From an uncultured Opitutia bacterium (GTDB lineage Bacteria; Verrucomicrobiota; Verrucomicrobiia; Opitutales; CAJWYM01), in NCBI GenBank assembly GCA_913049555.1, contig CAJWYM010000019.1, positions 1 through 46,748 on the forward strand: a stretch of DNA of 46,748 bases. The letters run 5' to 3'. A program made the position numbers and the translations under genes. The notes beneath the pieces were generated by a model that made no database searches, was not told where the DNA came from, and saw nothing but the letters and a program-made list of their open reading frames with translations. Of the stretch, positions 1 through 6,722 are shown in pieces (position 1 is the stretch's first letter; each line of letters begins with the position of its first letter).

Positions 1-114
1 TTCCCTATTTTAGTTTATTTTTAAATTATAATCAGTCATTTTACCTACCGCAGTCACGCTATAAACTTTTTTAATTAGTTTGATTGCTTGTACTAACCAT
101 AGAACATATAAACC

Positions 115-954
115 GTGAAAATTAAATCAATAACTCTAGTTATTATAACCCTAATGCTATCCTCTCTTTTTGCATTTGGCGATCACCATGCTACTGACGG
201 CAAAGTGGTTGAAACTGTTGTAGAAAAATCAGCCGAAGCTAGTTTCGGTGGATCCTTGCATCCTAGTGATTTTGTGGGTGTTAGCTTTTGGCTTGCAACA
301 GCAATGATGCTTGCAGCAACCGTATTTTTCTTCCTAGAGCGGGATCGCGTTTCTGGAAAATGGAAAACTTCGCTCTCGATTGCTGGATTAGTAACGGGAA
401 TTGCTTTTTGGCACTATCTCTACATGAGAGATGTTTGGGTATCTACCGGAACCAGTCCCACTGTATATAGATACATTGATTGGTTGATCACGGTTCCCCT
501 TCAAATTATTGAATTTTACATTATTTTGGCAGCAGTTACCAAGGTAAGTGGTAAACTTTTCTGGAAACTTTTAATTGCTTCTCTTGTTATGTTAGTCGGC
601 GGTTACGCTGGCGAAGCTGGATATGCAAGTCCAGGACCTGCATTTGTAGTTGGTATGGCAGGATGGATATACATCATTTATGAAATCTTTAAAGGGGAAG
701 CTTCTCAAATCAATGCCAGTAGCGGAAATGCCGCTTCACAGCAAGCATTTAGAACGATACGAGCCATTGTAACATTCGGATGGGCGATCTATCCAATTGG
801 ATACTACATGGCATACCTTGGTGGTGGAACCAATGACAGTGCAACTTTAAACATCGTCTACAATCTTGCAGATCTTGTTAATAAAGTGGCATTTGGTTTA
901 GCTATTTGGGTAGCTGCAACCAGCGACAACGAGAAAAATTCCGTTTCTTCCTAG
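115..954 (+). CDS. Proteorhodopsin, blue-tuned light-driven proton pump
   Basis: Seven-helix retinal protein of the inner membrane that pumps protons outward in light. A signal peptide covers about residues 1-22, as in many proteorhodopsins. Helix C reads RYIDWLITVPLQIIEF and gives the proton acceptor Asp122, Thr126 and the donor Glu133 (the DTE pump motif). Gln130 sits at the spectral tuning site (position 105 of the SAR86 protein), where Gln goes with blue and Leu with green absorption. His100 matches the conserved His75. Lys257 in NLADLVNKVAFG is the retinal Schiff-base lysine. The start is GTG, the only one that keeps the whole signal peptide. An isolated TATAAT at 27-32 is a possible -10 box, but no convincing -35 was seen. 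The gene heads the carotenoid/retinal cluster; its stop is 24 bp before crtE. Family and pump assignment are very secure; colour tuning is inferred. Confidence 0.97.
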   Translation: MKIKSITLVIITLMLSSLFAFGDHHATDGKVVETVVEKSAEASFGGSLHPSDFVGVSFWLATAMMLAATVFFFLERDRVSGKWKTSLSIAGLVTGIAFWHYLYMRDVWVSTGTSPTVYRYIDWLITVPLQIIEFYIILAAVTKVSGKLFWKLLIASLVMLVGGYAGEAGYASPGPAFVVGMAGWIYIIYEIFKGEASQINASSGNAASQQAFRTIRAIVTFGWAIYPIGYYMAYLGGGTNDSATLNIVYNLADLVNKVAFGLAIWVAATSDNEKNSVSS

Positions 955-978
955 TCCAATGGCCCAAAGGCCTTCGCT

Positions 979-1890
979 ATGGAAACCAATTCTATAGATT
1001 TGAGCCGCTTCACAGAGCGGCTCAAATTTTATTTCTCCCAAGATCCAATTCTCTCTAGTTTTCTAGATGAAAATTATTTTTGGTCTGGTCAAGGAATGCG
1101 CGGCAAGCTTTGTTTGAAAGTGGGCCAATTTTTTGATTTAGAGGATGATGTTCTTTTAGACATCGCAGCCTTCACTGAATTTCTTCACAATGCGAGTCTC
1201 ATCCATGACGATCTCATTGACAAAGATGTTGAGCGGAGAGGACACCCAACAATTTGGGCAAAGTATGGTAAGAGTAAGGCTTTGCTAGTAGGAGATTTGC
1301 TGATTGCAAAAGCTTTTAAGATTGCGTCTACAGCTGGGGTTGATTCTTCAGTCAAGTCTCAATGGATGTTTGAAATATCAGACACAGTTTCTCATGCAGT
1401 CAGAGGCGCCTTAAATGAATTAGAATTTAAGATCCAAGACAACGATTCCCTCTATGATCAGTACTTCAAAGTAGCTGCTGACAAAACAGGGGTTTTATTT
1501 TCTCTACCGGTTCGATGTCTAGCTATTGCTTCCCAATCGGACGCAACTATTCTGGACAGTTTATCAAATATATTCTCTAACCTCGCGGTTGCCTACCAAA
1601 TTAAAGATGATCAGGCTGATTTTTTGGGAGCTAAGGCAGGCAGGTCTCATTCTTCAGATATTTTGAACGGCCGTCCCAACCTCTATCATTTATTGGCTTC
1701 TTCCGATCGGCCTCTATCTGAAACTTTTACTGCAATCTCAAAATACCAAAGCAAACTGATCGAGTCTGCAACTGCCTCCTCAGCATCTTTACCCATTCAA
1801 GTTAGATTAACCTTGGAAAAACTTCTTTTACCTTTTGTTGAATTAAAGCCCTATCCAGCTTCCCATCCTGAAATTTCTTTGACGACTTGA
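979..1890 (+). CDS. crtE: Geranylgeranyl diphosphate synthase (polyprenyl synthetase)
   Basis: Condenses IPP with allylic diphosphates to C20 GGPP, the substrate of phytoene synthase; cytosolic. Both aspartate-rich motifs are present: the first (IHDDLID, Asp77-Asp81) and the second (IKDDQAD, Asp210-Asp214). GMRGKLCLKVG at about 39-49 corresponds to the usual GGKRLRP substrate-binding region. The 303-residue length is normal. The ATG at 979 is preferred because the next Met (40) would cut into that region. A modest AAAGG lies about 10 nt upstream. The first codons contain a complete terminator-like hairpin (999-1034), so expression is probably attenuated relative to the opsin. Product chain length (C20) is inferred from the neighbouring phytoene synthase. 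Confidence 0.93.
   Translation: METNSIDLSRFTERLKFYFSQDPILSSFLDENYFWSGQGMRGKLCLKVGQFFDLEDDVLLDIAAFTEFLHNASLIHDDLIDKDVERRGHPTIWAKYGKSKALLVGDLLIAKAFKIASTAGVDSSVKSQWMFEISDTVSHAVRGALNELEFKIQDNDSLYDQYFKVAADKTGVLFSLPVRCLAIASQSDATILDSLSNIFSNLAVAYQIKDDQADFLGAKAGRSHSSDILNGRPNLYHLLASSDRPLSETFTAISKYQSKLIESATASSASLPIQVRLTLEKLLLPFVELKPYPASHPEISLTT
999..1034 (+). terminator. Intrinsic terminator/attenuator hairpin inside the start of crtE
   Basis: A perfect 11-bp inverted repeat (TTTGAGCCGCT at 999-1009, AGCGGCTCAAA at 1016-1026) has a 6-nt loop (TCACAG) and is followed by TTTTATTT at 1027-1034. This is the form of a Rho-independent terminator. It begins 45 bp after the proteorhodopsin stop but lies at codons 7-18 of crtE, counted from the ATG at 979. 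It probably ends most opsin transcripts and lets a fraction read into the carotenoid genes. Ribosomes starting crtE could disrupt the stem, making it an attenuator. Confidence 0.75.
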
Positions 1891-1929
1891 AACCTCAAAT
1901 GGAATTTCAATTGAAGTTTGTGTCTTTAA

Positions 1930-4239
1930 ATGGATATGCAGCCTCAAAATTCTAGAAAAGCATTGGTAGTTGGTGCAGGTTTTGGAGGCCTCGCAATGAG
2001 TCTTCGTCTTCGCAGGATTGGGTATGAGGTGACTGTGATTGACAACAACCCAAAAGCCGGAGGTCGGGCACAAGTTTACAATCTTAAAAATTATAAATTC
2101 GATGGGGGTCCGACTGTGATCACTGCCCCATTTCTTTTCGACGATCTTTTTGAATTGTTTGGAAAGAAACGTTCCGATTACGTTGATTTTCTTCCTGTTG
2201 AGCCTTGGTACCGCTTTCAATTTGCAGATGGCTCTAAATTGGATTATGGTGGAAGCTTAGAAGATACGATAACTGAAATCAATCGACTTTCTCCTGGTGA
2301 GGGCGAGGGTTATTTACGTCTGGTTGATTTTTCCAAGCGCATCTTTACTGTAGGTTTTGAAAAACTAGCGGATCAATCTTTCCACAAGTTCGGGACCATG
2401 CTTCTACAGGTTCCTTCATTGTTAGCTTTGAAGAGTTATTTGTCTGTGTACGCCTTGGTGAGTAAATTCCTAAAAGAGGATCGATTGCGTAGAGCATTCA
2501 GCATTCACCCATTACTCGTGGGTGGCAATCCTATGCAAACCACCTCTATTTATTGTTTGATTCACTTTTTGGAACGTAAGTGGGGGGTTTGGTTTCCTAA
2601 GGGAGGTACCGGTGCTTTAGTTCAAGCGCTGGTTCAATTGATGAGGGAAGTAGGGATTACACTAGAACTTAATAAACAAGCCACTCAAGTTTTGGTGACC
2701 GACAAAAAGGCTACGGGGATTCGGTTAGAAAGTGGTGAAGAATTGCACGCAGATTTAGTGGTTTTTGATGCAGACCCTCCTAAAGTTTACCGGGACCTTA
2801 TTCCTGAAGAACATCGTCGTAAATGGACAGATAATAAAATCAAGAGGCTTTCTTTTTCTATGGGATTGTTTGTTTGGTACTTTGGCACAAATAAGGCTTA
2901 TCCTGATGTTGAGCACCACACAATTATTATGGGAAATGTATTCAAGGAGTTGCTTGAGGATATTTATGATCGAAAAGTGCTCTCAGAGGATCTAAGCTTG
3001 TATTTGCACCGACCCTCTGCAACGGATCCTGATATGGCTCCGGACGGTGGCGACGCTTTTTATGTTCTAGCCCCGGTTCCAAATCAATTGAGTAAAATTA
3101 ATTGGCAGGAGGCTGGGGAGCGAATTCGCGTTCAAATCCAAAACCAACTGGAAGAATCTCTTCTTCCAGATTTGTCTGAATGTTTGGAAGTTTCTCATTT
3201 TGTTACGCCGGATGATTTTGAAGGTCGTTTCAATACGCTTTGGGGGAGTGGTTTTTCAATTGCTCCTCTATTTAGACAATCTGCTTGGTTTCGTTTTCAC
3301 AACCAGTCTGAAGACCTTAAAAACCTCTACTTTTGCGGAGCAGGCACGCATCCAGGTGCTGGGGTTCCAGGGGTTCTTTCTTCTGCCAAAGTAGTGGAAA
3401 AGTTAGTCCCTCCTTCACAGATTGGTAATGAAAATGAGTTTGAGAGAATTTTTCGCTCTAAGAGTCGCACCTTTTCAATGGCTTCTTTACTTCTTCCTAA
3501 AGAAAGGGCGGATGCGATTTTTAGACTTTATTACATTTGCCGTACTTTAGATGATTGGGCGGACGAAGGACAGAGCGAAAAATTGGTAGAAGCTTTGGAT
3601 TGCTGGACCAACCATCAGCCTCATAAACTATTGGATCATTATCGATTTCTTCAGGCTCGTTGGGGTTTGGATTCACTTCCTTTGACAGAGCTTATGGAGG
3701 CCATGGTAAAAGAACAATCAGGAGTAAAGATTGTTTCTGAATCGGAGTTGATACAATACTGCCACGCAGTTGCAGGAACTATTGGCCTCATGGCTTGTCC
3801 TATATTTGGAGTATCAGATCCAAAAGCTCTCAAACATGCCGACGATCTTGGAATCGCTATGCAACTGACCAATATTTGCAGGGATGTTAGAGAGGATGCC
3901 GAAAATGGTAGGATTTATTTGCCGTCCACTTTTTTTAAATCGGCACCCTCTACCTCGAATCTAATTTCGAACGATCCTTATTGGCTAAAAGAGACCACTG
4001 CCGTTAAGAAGCGGCTTCTTGATTTAGCGGACAAGAGATATGCAAGTGGTGAGGATGGGATTCGGTATTTGCCTTTTAGGGTTCGAATTGTAGTGCGCTG
4101 GGCGGGTAGAATGTATCGAGATATCGGTCAGGTTATTCGAGACGATCCCACTCTCTATTACCATCGAAGGGCTGTTGTTAAAAGTCGAAAAAAGTGGGTA
4201 TTCCTATTGCCGAGTCTTTATCGTGCCTTTATTTCTTAG
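1930..4239 (+). CDS. crtIB: Phytoene desaturase-phytoene synthase fusion (CrtI-CrtB)
   Basis: A single 769-residue chain carries two consecutive carotenoid enzymes. Residues 1 to about 490 are a bacterial-type phytoene desaturase: the N-terminal FAD-binding motif VVGAGFGGLAMSLRLRR, then NPKAGGRA, and the C-terminal signature FCGAGTHPGAGVPGVLSSAK at about 466-486. From about 500 onward it is squalene/phytoene synthase: SKSRTFSMA, first Asp motif DDWAD (541-545), YCHAVAGTIGLMACPIFG, and second motif NICRDVREDAENGRIYLP (648 onward). It would convert GGPP to phytoene and then lycopene. The reading frame is continuous with no stop or restart at the join. ATG at 1930 is used; an in-frame ATG at 1936 is an alternative. 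The gene lies 39 bp after crtE and 6 bp before crtY, in one operon. Both activities are secure; the degree of desaturation is inferred from the cyclase that follows. Confidence 0.94.
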   Translation: MDMQPQNSRKALVVGAGFGGLAMSLRLRRIGYEVTVIDNNPKAGGRAQVYNLKNYKFDGGPTVITAPFLFDDLFELFGKKRSDYVDFLPVEPWYRFQFADGSKLDYGGSLEDTITEINRLSPGEGEGYLRLVDFSKRIFTVGFEKLADQSFHKFGTMLLQVPSLLALKSYLSVYALVSKFLKEDRLRRAFSIHPLLVGGNPMQTTSIYCLIHFLERKWGVWFPKGGTGALVQALVQLMREVGITLELNKQATQVLVTDKKATGIRLESGEELHADLVVFDADPPKVYRDLIPEEHRRKWTDNKIKRLSFSMGLFVWYFGTNKAYPDVEHHTIIMGNVFKELLEDIYDRKVLSEDLSLYLHRPSATDPDMAPDGGDAFYVLAPVPNQLSKINWQEAGERIRVQIQNQLEESLLPDLSECLEVSHFVTPDDFEGRFNTLWGSGFSIAPLFRQSAWFRFHNQSEDLKNLYFCGAGTHPGAGVPGVLSSAKVVEKLVPPSQIGNENEFERIFRSKSRTFSMASLLLPKERADAIFRLYYICRTLDDWADEGQSEKLVEALDCWTNHQPHKLLDHYRFLQARWGLDSLPLTELMEAMVKEQSGVKIVSESELIQYCHAVAGTIGLMACPIFGVSDPKALKHADDLGIAMQLTNICRDVREDAENGRIYLPSTFFKSAPSTSNLISNDPYWLKETTAVKKRLLDLADKRYASGEDGIRYLPFRVRIVVRWAGRMYRDIGQVIRDDPTLYYHRRAVVKSRKKWVFLLPSLYRAFIS

Positions 4240-4245
4240 TCGTTT

Positions 4246-4944
4246 ATGACTTACTTAGAATTCCTCATAATTTTTGTGGGTGTTCCTATTGTTTGCTTTT
4301 TCTTTTTTGCTCTTAAAAGAAAAAGTTTAGATAAGAAAACAAGGACAGGAATTTTATTGATGGGTATCATTGCACTCGTCTATACAACTCCTTGGGACAA
4401 TTATCTTATTATGCGAGGCGTTTGGAATTATCCATTGGGAGTTGTGATTGGAACCATTGGTTTTGTTCCAATAGAGGAATATGGCTTTATGGTTTTGCAA
4501 ACCATTCTTGCGGGGATTCTTTGGTCTTTGATTGCTAAGAAAGAGAACTCTCCAGGTTTAGGATTTTCTCCTACAGGGATTGTTTTAGCGTTAGGAATCG
4601 GTCTCTATGGAGCTTATTGTTTGCGTTCAGATTCTGGAACCTATTTGGGATTGATTTTAGTCTGGGCGGCTCCTCCACTCGCATTGCAGTGGGGTCTTGG
4701 GGCAGTTGTTTTAAAAGAATCTATGAGCAGTTGGTTGCCTATTTGGATTGGTTTGACATTCTATTTGTGTTTGGCGGATGCTTTTGCGATTTCTGAGGGT
4801 ATTTGGTCTTTGGCGCTTTCGACTCGCACGGGTTTTGAATTCGGGAACCTGCCCATCGAAGAAGCTTTGTTTTTTGCAGTGACGAATCTTTTTGTAATTC
4901 AAGGACTTTGTCTTTGGCAGTCTTGGAGGAGGGAAAGAGTGTGA
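4246..4944 (+). CDS. crtY: Lycopene cyclase, two-domain CrtYcd type
   Basis: Integral membrane lycopene beta-cyclase of the heterodimeric/fungal type, with both halves fused in 232 residues. Each half carries the family glutamate motif: PWDNYLIMRGVW with PIEEYGF (Glu77, Glu78) in the first, and LPIEEALFF (Glu205, Glu206) in the second. Hydrophobic segments fill most of the rest. It would close both ends of lycopene to give beta-carotene, the substrate of the next gene. It is unrelated to the flavin-dependent CrtY of many marine phototrophs. It starts 6 bp after the fused desaturase-synthase. Its TGA overlaps the GTG start of blh, so the two are translationally coupled. The family assignment is firm. 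Confidence 0.92.
   Translation: MTYLEFLIIFVGVPIVCFFFFALKRKSLDKKTRTGILLMGIIALVYTTPWDNYLIMRGVWNYPLGVVIGTIGFVPIEEYGFMVLQTILAGILWSLIAKKENSPGLGFSPTGIVLALGIGLYGAYCLRSDSGTYLGLILVWAAPPLALQWGLGAVVLKESMSSWLPIWIGLTFYLCLADAFAISEGIWSLALSTRTGFEFGNLPIEEALFFAVTNLFVIQGLCLWQSWRRERV
4925..4933 (+). promoter_or_regulatory. Shine-Dalgarno that fixes the blh start
   Basis: GGAGGAGGG lies inside the end of crtY, about 8 nt before the GTG at 4941. That GTG overlaps the crtY stop as GTGA. This strong site makes GTG 4941 the likely start of blh rather than the upstream in-frame TTG at 4908. Confidence 0.7.
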
Positions 4945-6023
4945 AGTGGGTGGAATGGAATCCTATGCCCTTGGATGGGTCTTCTGCTTTTTTTCCAAAA
5001 AACTATTCCAAGGGCTTGACTCAAATCACATTGGTTTTACTCATACCCATGGCGATTTTGGGGTTTTTGAGTTCCGATTGGCCTCTTGCGTACCAACTAT
5101 TGCCTATCTATTTGAGTCTATTTGTTTTTGGAATGCCTCACGGCGGAGCCGATCATTTAATTATATGGGGGATGATTCGCCAAAGTTCTTTAATTTTCCG
5201 TATAGGAACCCTTTTAGTCTATCCAACTTTATCTCTTCTCTATTTGGCTTTGTGGCACCATCAAGCGATCGTTTCTGCAATTTTCTTTCTGGCCATGACT
5301 ATTTTTCACTGGGGTCAAGGAGATCGGTATTTGAGCGTTAAGTTGCATCAGGCGCTCTATTTAAAACGTTCTGTTTTGCTGGGAGCTTTGCATATTCTTT
5401 CTAGAGGCAGTTTGCCTATCTTATTGCCAGGATATCTGGGGAATGAGACTTATAAAATGTTTTTGGAAGCAATGATTCGTCAGGGAGGATCCGTAGAGTA
5501 TGATTTGTCTTTAATCTCTCAATTTTCATATTGTTTTCTGTTAATCCCATCGGTTTTGACTGTGCTTCAATTGCTTCTTTCAAGCCGGAAATTAAAAGAG
5601 GGAGAGGGTAGAGCTTTTGCGTTGGACTGCTTAGAAAGCTTATTTTTATTTCTTTGGTTTTTGTTGGTACCGCCTTTATGGGCCTTGGGATCCTATTTTT
5701 CACTTTGGCATAGTTTGCGCCATGGACTCCGAATCCTATGGATGGATTCTGTGGGTCAGCAATATTTACTCGAAGGATCCTATTTCCGATTGAAAGGCAG
5801 ATGGTTGCAGATTACTGGTTTGATGACTTTCATTGCCTTAGTTGGAATGTGGTTTATGCTATCCCTACCCCTTTCTTTTAAGGGGATAGAGCTGGACTGG
5901 CTTGGCAAAGCAATGTTAGGGATCTCCGTTCTAACTCTTCCGCACACAGTCGTTGTTTGTTTGATGGATCATTTTCAGTTAAGATCCCTAAAGCCAGAGG
6001 ATACTCTCACGGCTTCCTTGTAG
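4941..6023 (+). CDS. blh: Beta-carotene 15,15'-dioxygenase, Brp/Blh family
   Basis: Membrane-bound, iron-dependent enzyme that cleaves beta-carotene centrally into two molecules of retinal, the proteorhodopsin chromophore. The conserved His clusters of the family are present. Numbered from the GTG, they are FGMPHGGADH (His67, His72), IFHWGQGD (His123), SLWHSLRHG, and near the C-terminus LPHTVVVCLMDH. Several hydrophobic helices surround them. With the GTG start the protein has 360 residues; an in-frame TTG 33 nt upstream would add 11 residues but lacks the strong ribosome binding site. It is the last gene of the cassette and completes a path from isoprenoids to retinal. No carotenoid hydroxylase or ketolase is present in the cluster. 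Confidence 0.93.
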   Translation: MKWVEWNPMPLDGSSAFFPKNYSKGLTQITLVLLIPMAILGFLSSDWPLAYQLLPIYLSLFVFGMPHGGADHLIIWGMIRQSSLIFRIGTLLVYPTLSLLYLALWHHQAIVSAIFFLAMTIFHWGQGDRYLSVKLHQALYLKRSVLLGALHILSRGSLPILLPGYLGNETYKMFLEAMIRQGGSVEYDLSLISQFSYCFLLIPSVLTVLQLLLSSRKLKEGEGRAFALDCLESLFLFLWFLLVPPLWALGSYFSLWHSLRHGLRILWMDSVGQQYLLEGSYFRLKGRWLQITGLMTFIALVGMWFMLSLPLSFKGIELDWLGKAMLGISVLTLPHTVVVCLMDHFQLRSLKPEDTLTASL

Positions 6024-6044
6024 TTGAATCAAAGGCTTCTTTCT

Positions 6045-6425
6045 CTAGATGGATCCATCTACACTGAACTCCTCAAGTATATTTTTGGGTATATAAAGCA
6101 AAGCCTTCTCATGGGTAGAATGTCCCTTGATTGGGGGTGCAAAACCATCCCTATAAGCCTCTAGCCAACGATTGGCGCACAAACACCAGCCATCCCCTTC
6201 TTTTAAACCAGGAAATTCATACTCTGGCACTGGAGTGCTTAGATCATTTCCCTGAGATTTCGTGTAATCTAAAAACTTTTCAGTCACAATTGCACACACC
6301 ACATGAGAACCTTGGTCCATCTCATTTGTATTGCAATACCCATCGCGTAGAAATCCTGTTTTAGGGTTCATACAGCAAGGTTTTAGTTTTTCTCCAAATA
6401 TATTTTTTCCTGATATTTTAGACAT
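6045..6425 (-). CDS. DUF2237 family protein
   Basis: A 126-residue soluble protein matching the DUF2237 family (COG3651) along its whole length. Recognisable blocks are GFLRDGYCNTNEMDQGSHVVC, with the block split here as GFLRDGYCNT then DQGSHVVCAIV, followed by SQGNDLSTPVPEYEFPGLK, GDGWCLCANRWLEA and APPIKGHSTHEKAL. Several cysteines (CC near residue 17, CNT, CLC) are conserved in the family and suggest metal binding or redox chemistry, but no function is established. It converges on blh with only 21 bp between the stops, and no clear terminator is visible there. It appears monocistronic. Confidence 0.85.
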   Translation of the reverse strand: MSKISGKNIFGEKLKPCCMNPKTGFLRDGYCNTNEMDQGSHVVCAIVTEKFLDYTKSQGNDLSTPVPEYEFPGLKEGDGWCLCANRWLEAYRDGFAPPIKGHSTHEKALLYIPKNILEEFSVDGSI

Positions 6426-6590
6426 GTATAATAGAGTATTAAAAAGTTTAACGGTTAAGAGAACTTAATATTAGCTGGGATTGTTTCAAGATACTAGCTT
6501 ATAAAGCCCTAATTTTTCATAGAAACAATGGATTTGTGGTTGGATTTAACTAGATGGTCTAATGAAATCCGTGGCTCTTTTTGTAGTTTT

Positions 6591-6624
6591 AAACTTAGAA
6601 ATTCTTCCTTGAATTTCTAAGTTT
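6591..6624. repeat. Perfect 14-bp inverted repeat in the 6426-6722 gap
   Basis: AAACTTAGAAATTC (6591-6604) and GAATTTCTAAGTTT (6611-6624) are perfect complements around a 6-nt TTCCTT loop. The element lies about 100 bp beyond the proline-dehydrogenase stop, read on the minus strand, in a 297-bp gap with no other recognisable content. It may be a weak AT-rich terminator, but no T-tract follows it on either strand. Confidence 0.45.
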
Positions 6625-6722
6625 TGTGAATCTAATCTATGGATGCACATTCGATTGCATAGGTTGTGGATGTCTTTTGCTCTTTTAAGAAACGGGGATC
6701 TTTTAACTCTGAATTTATAAAT

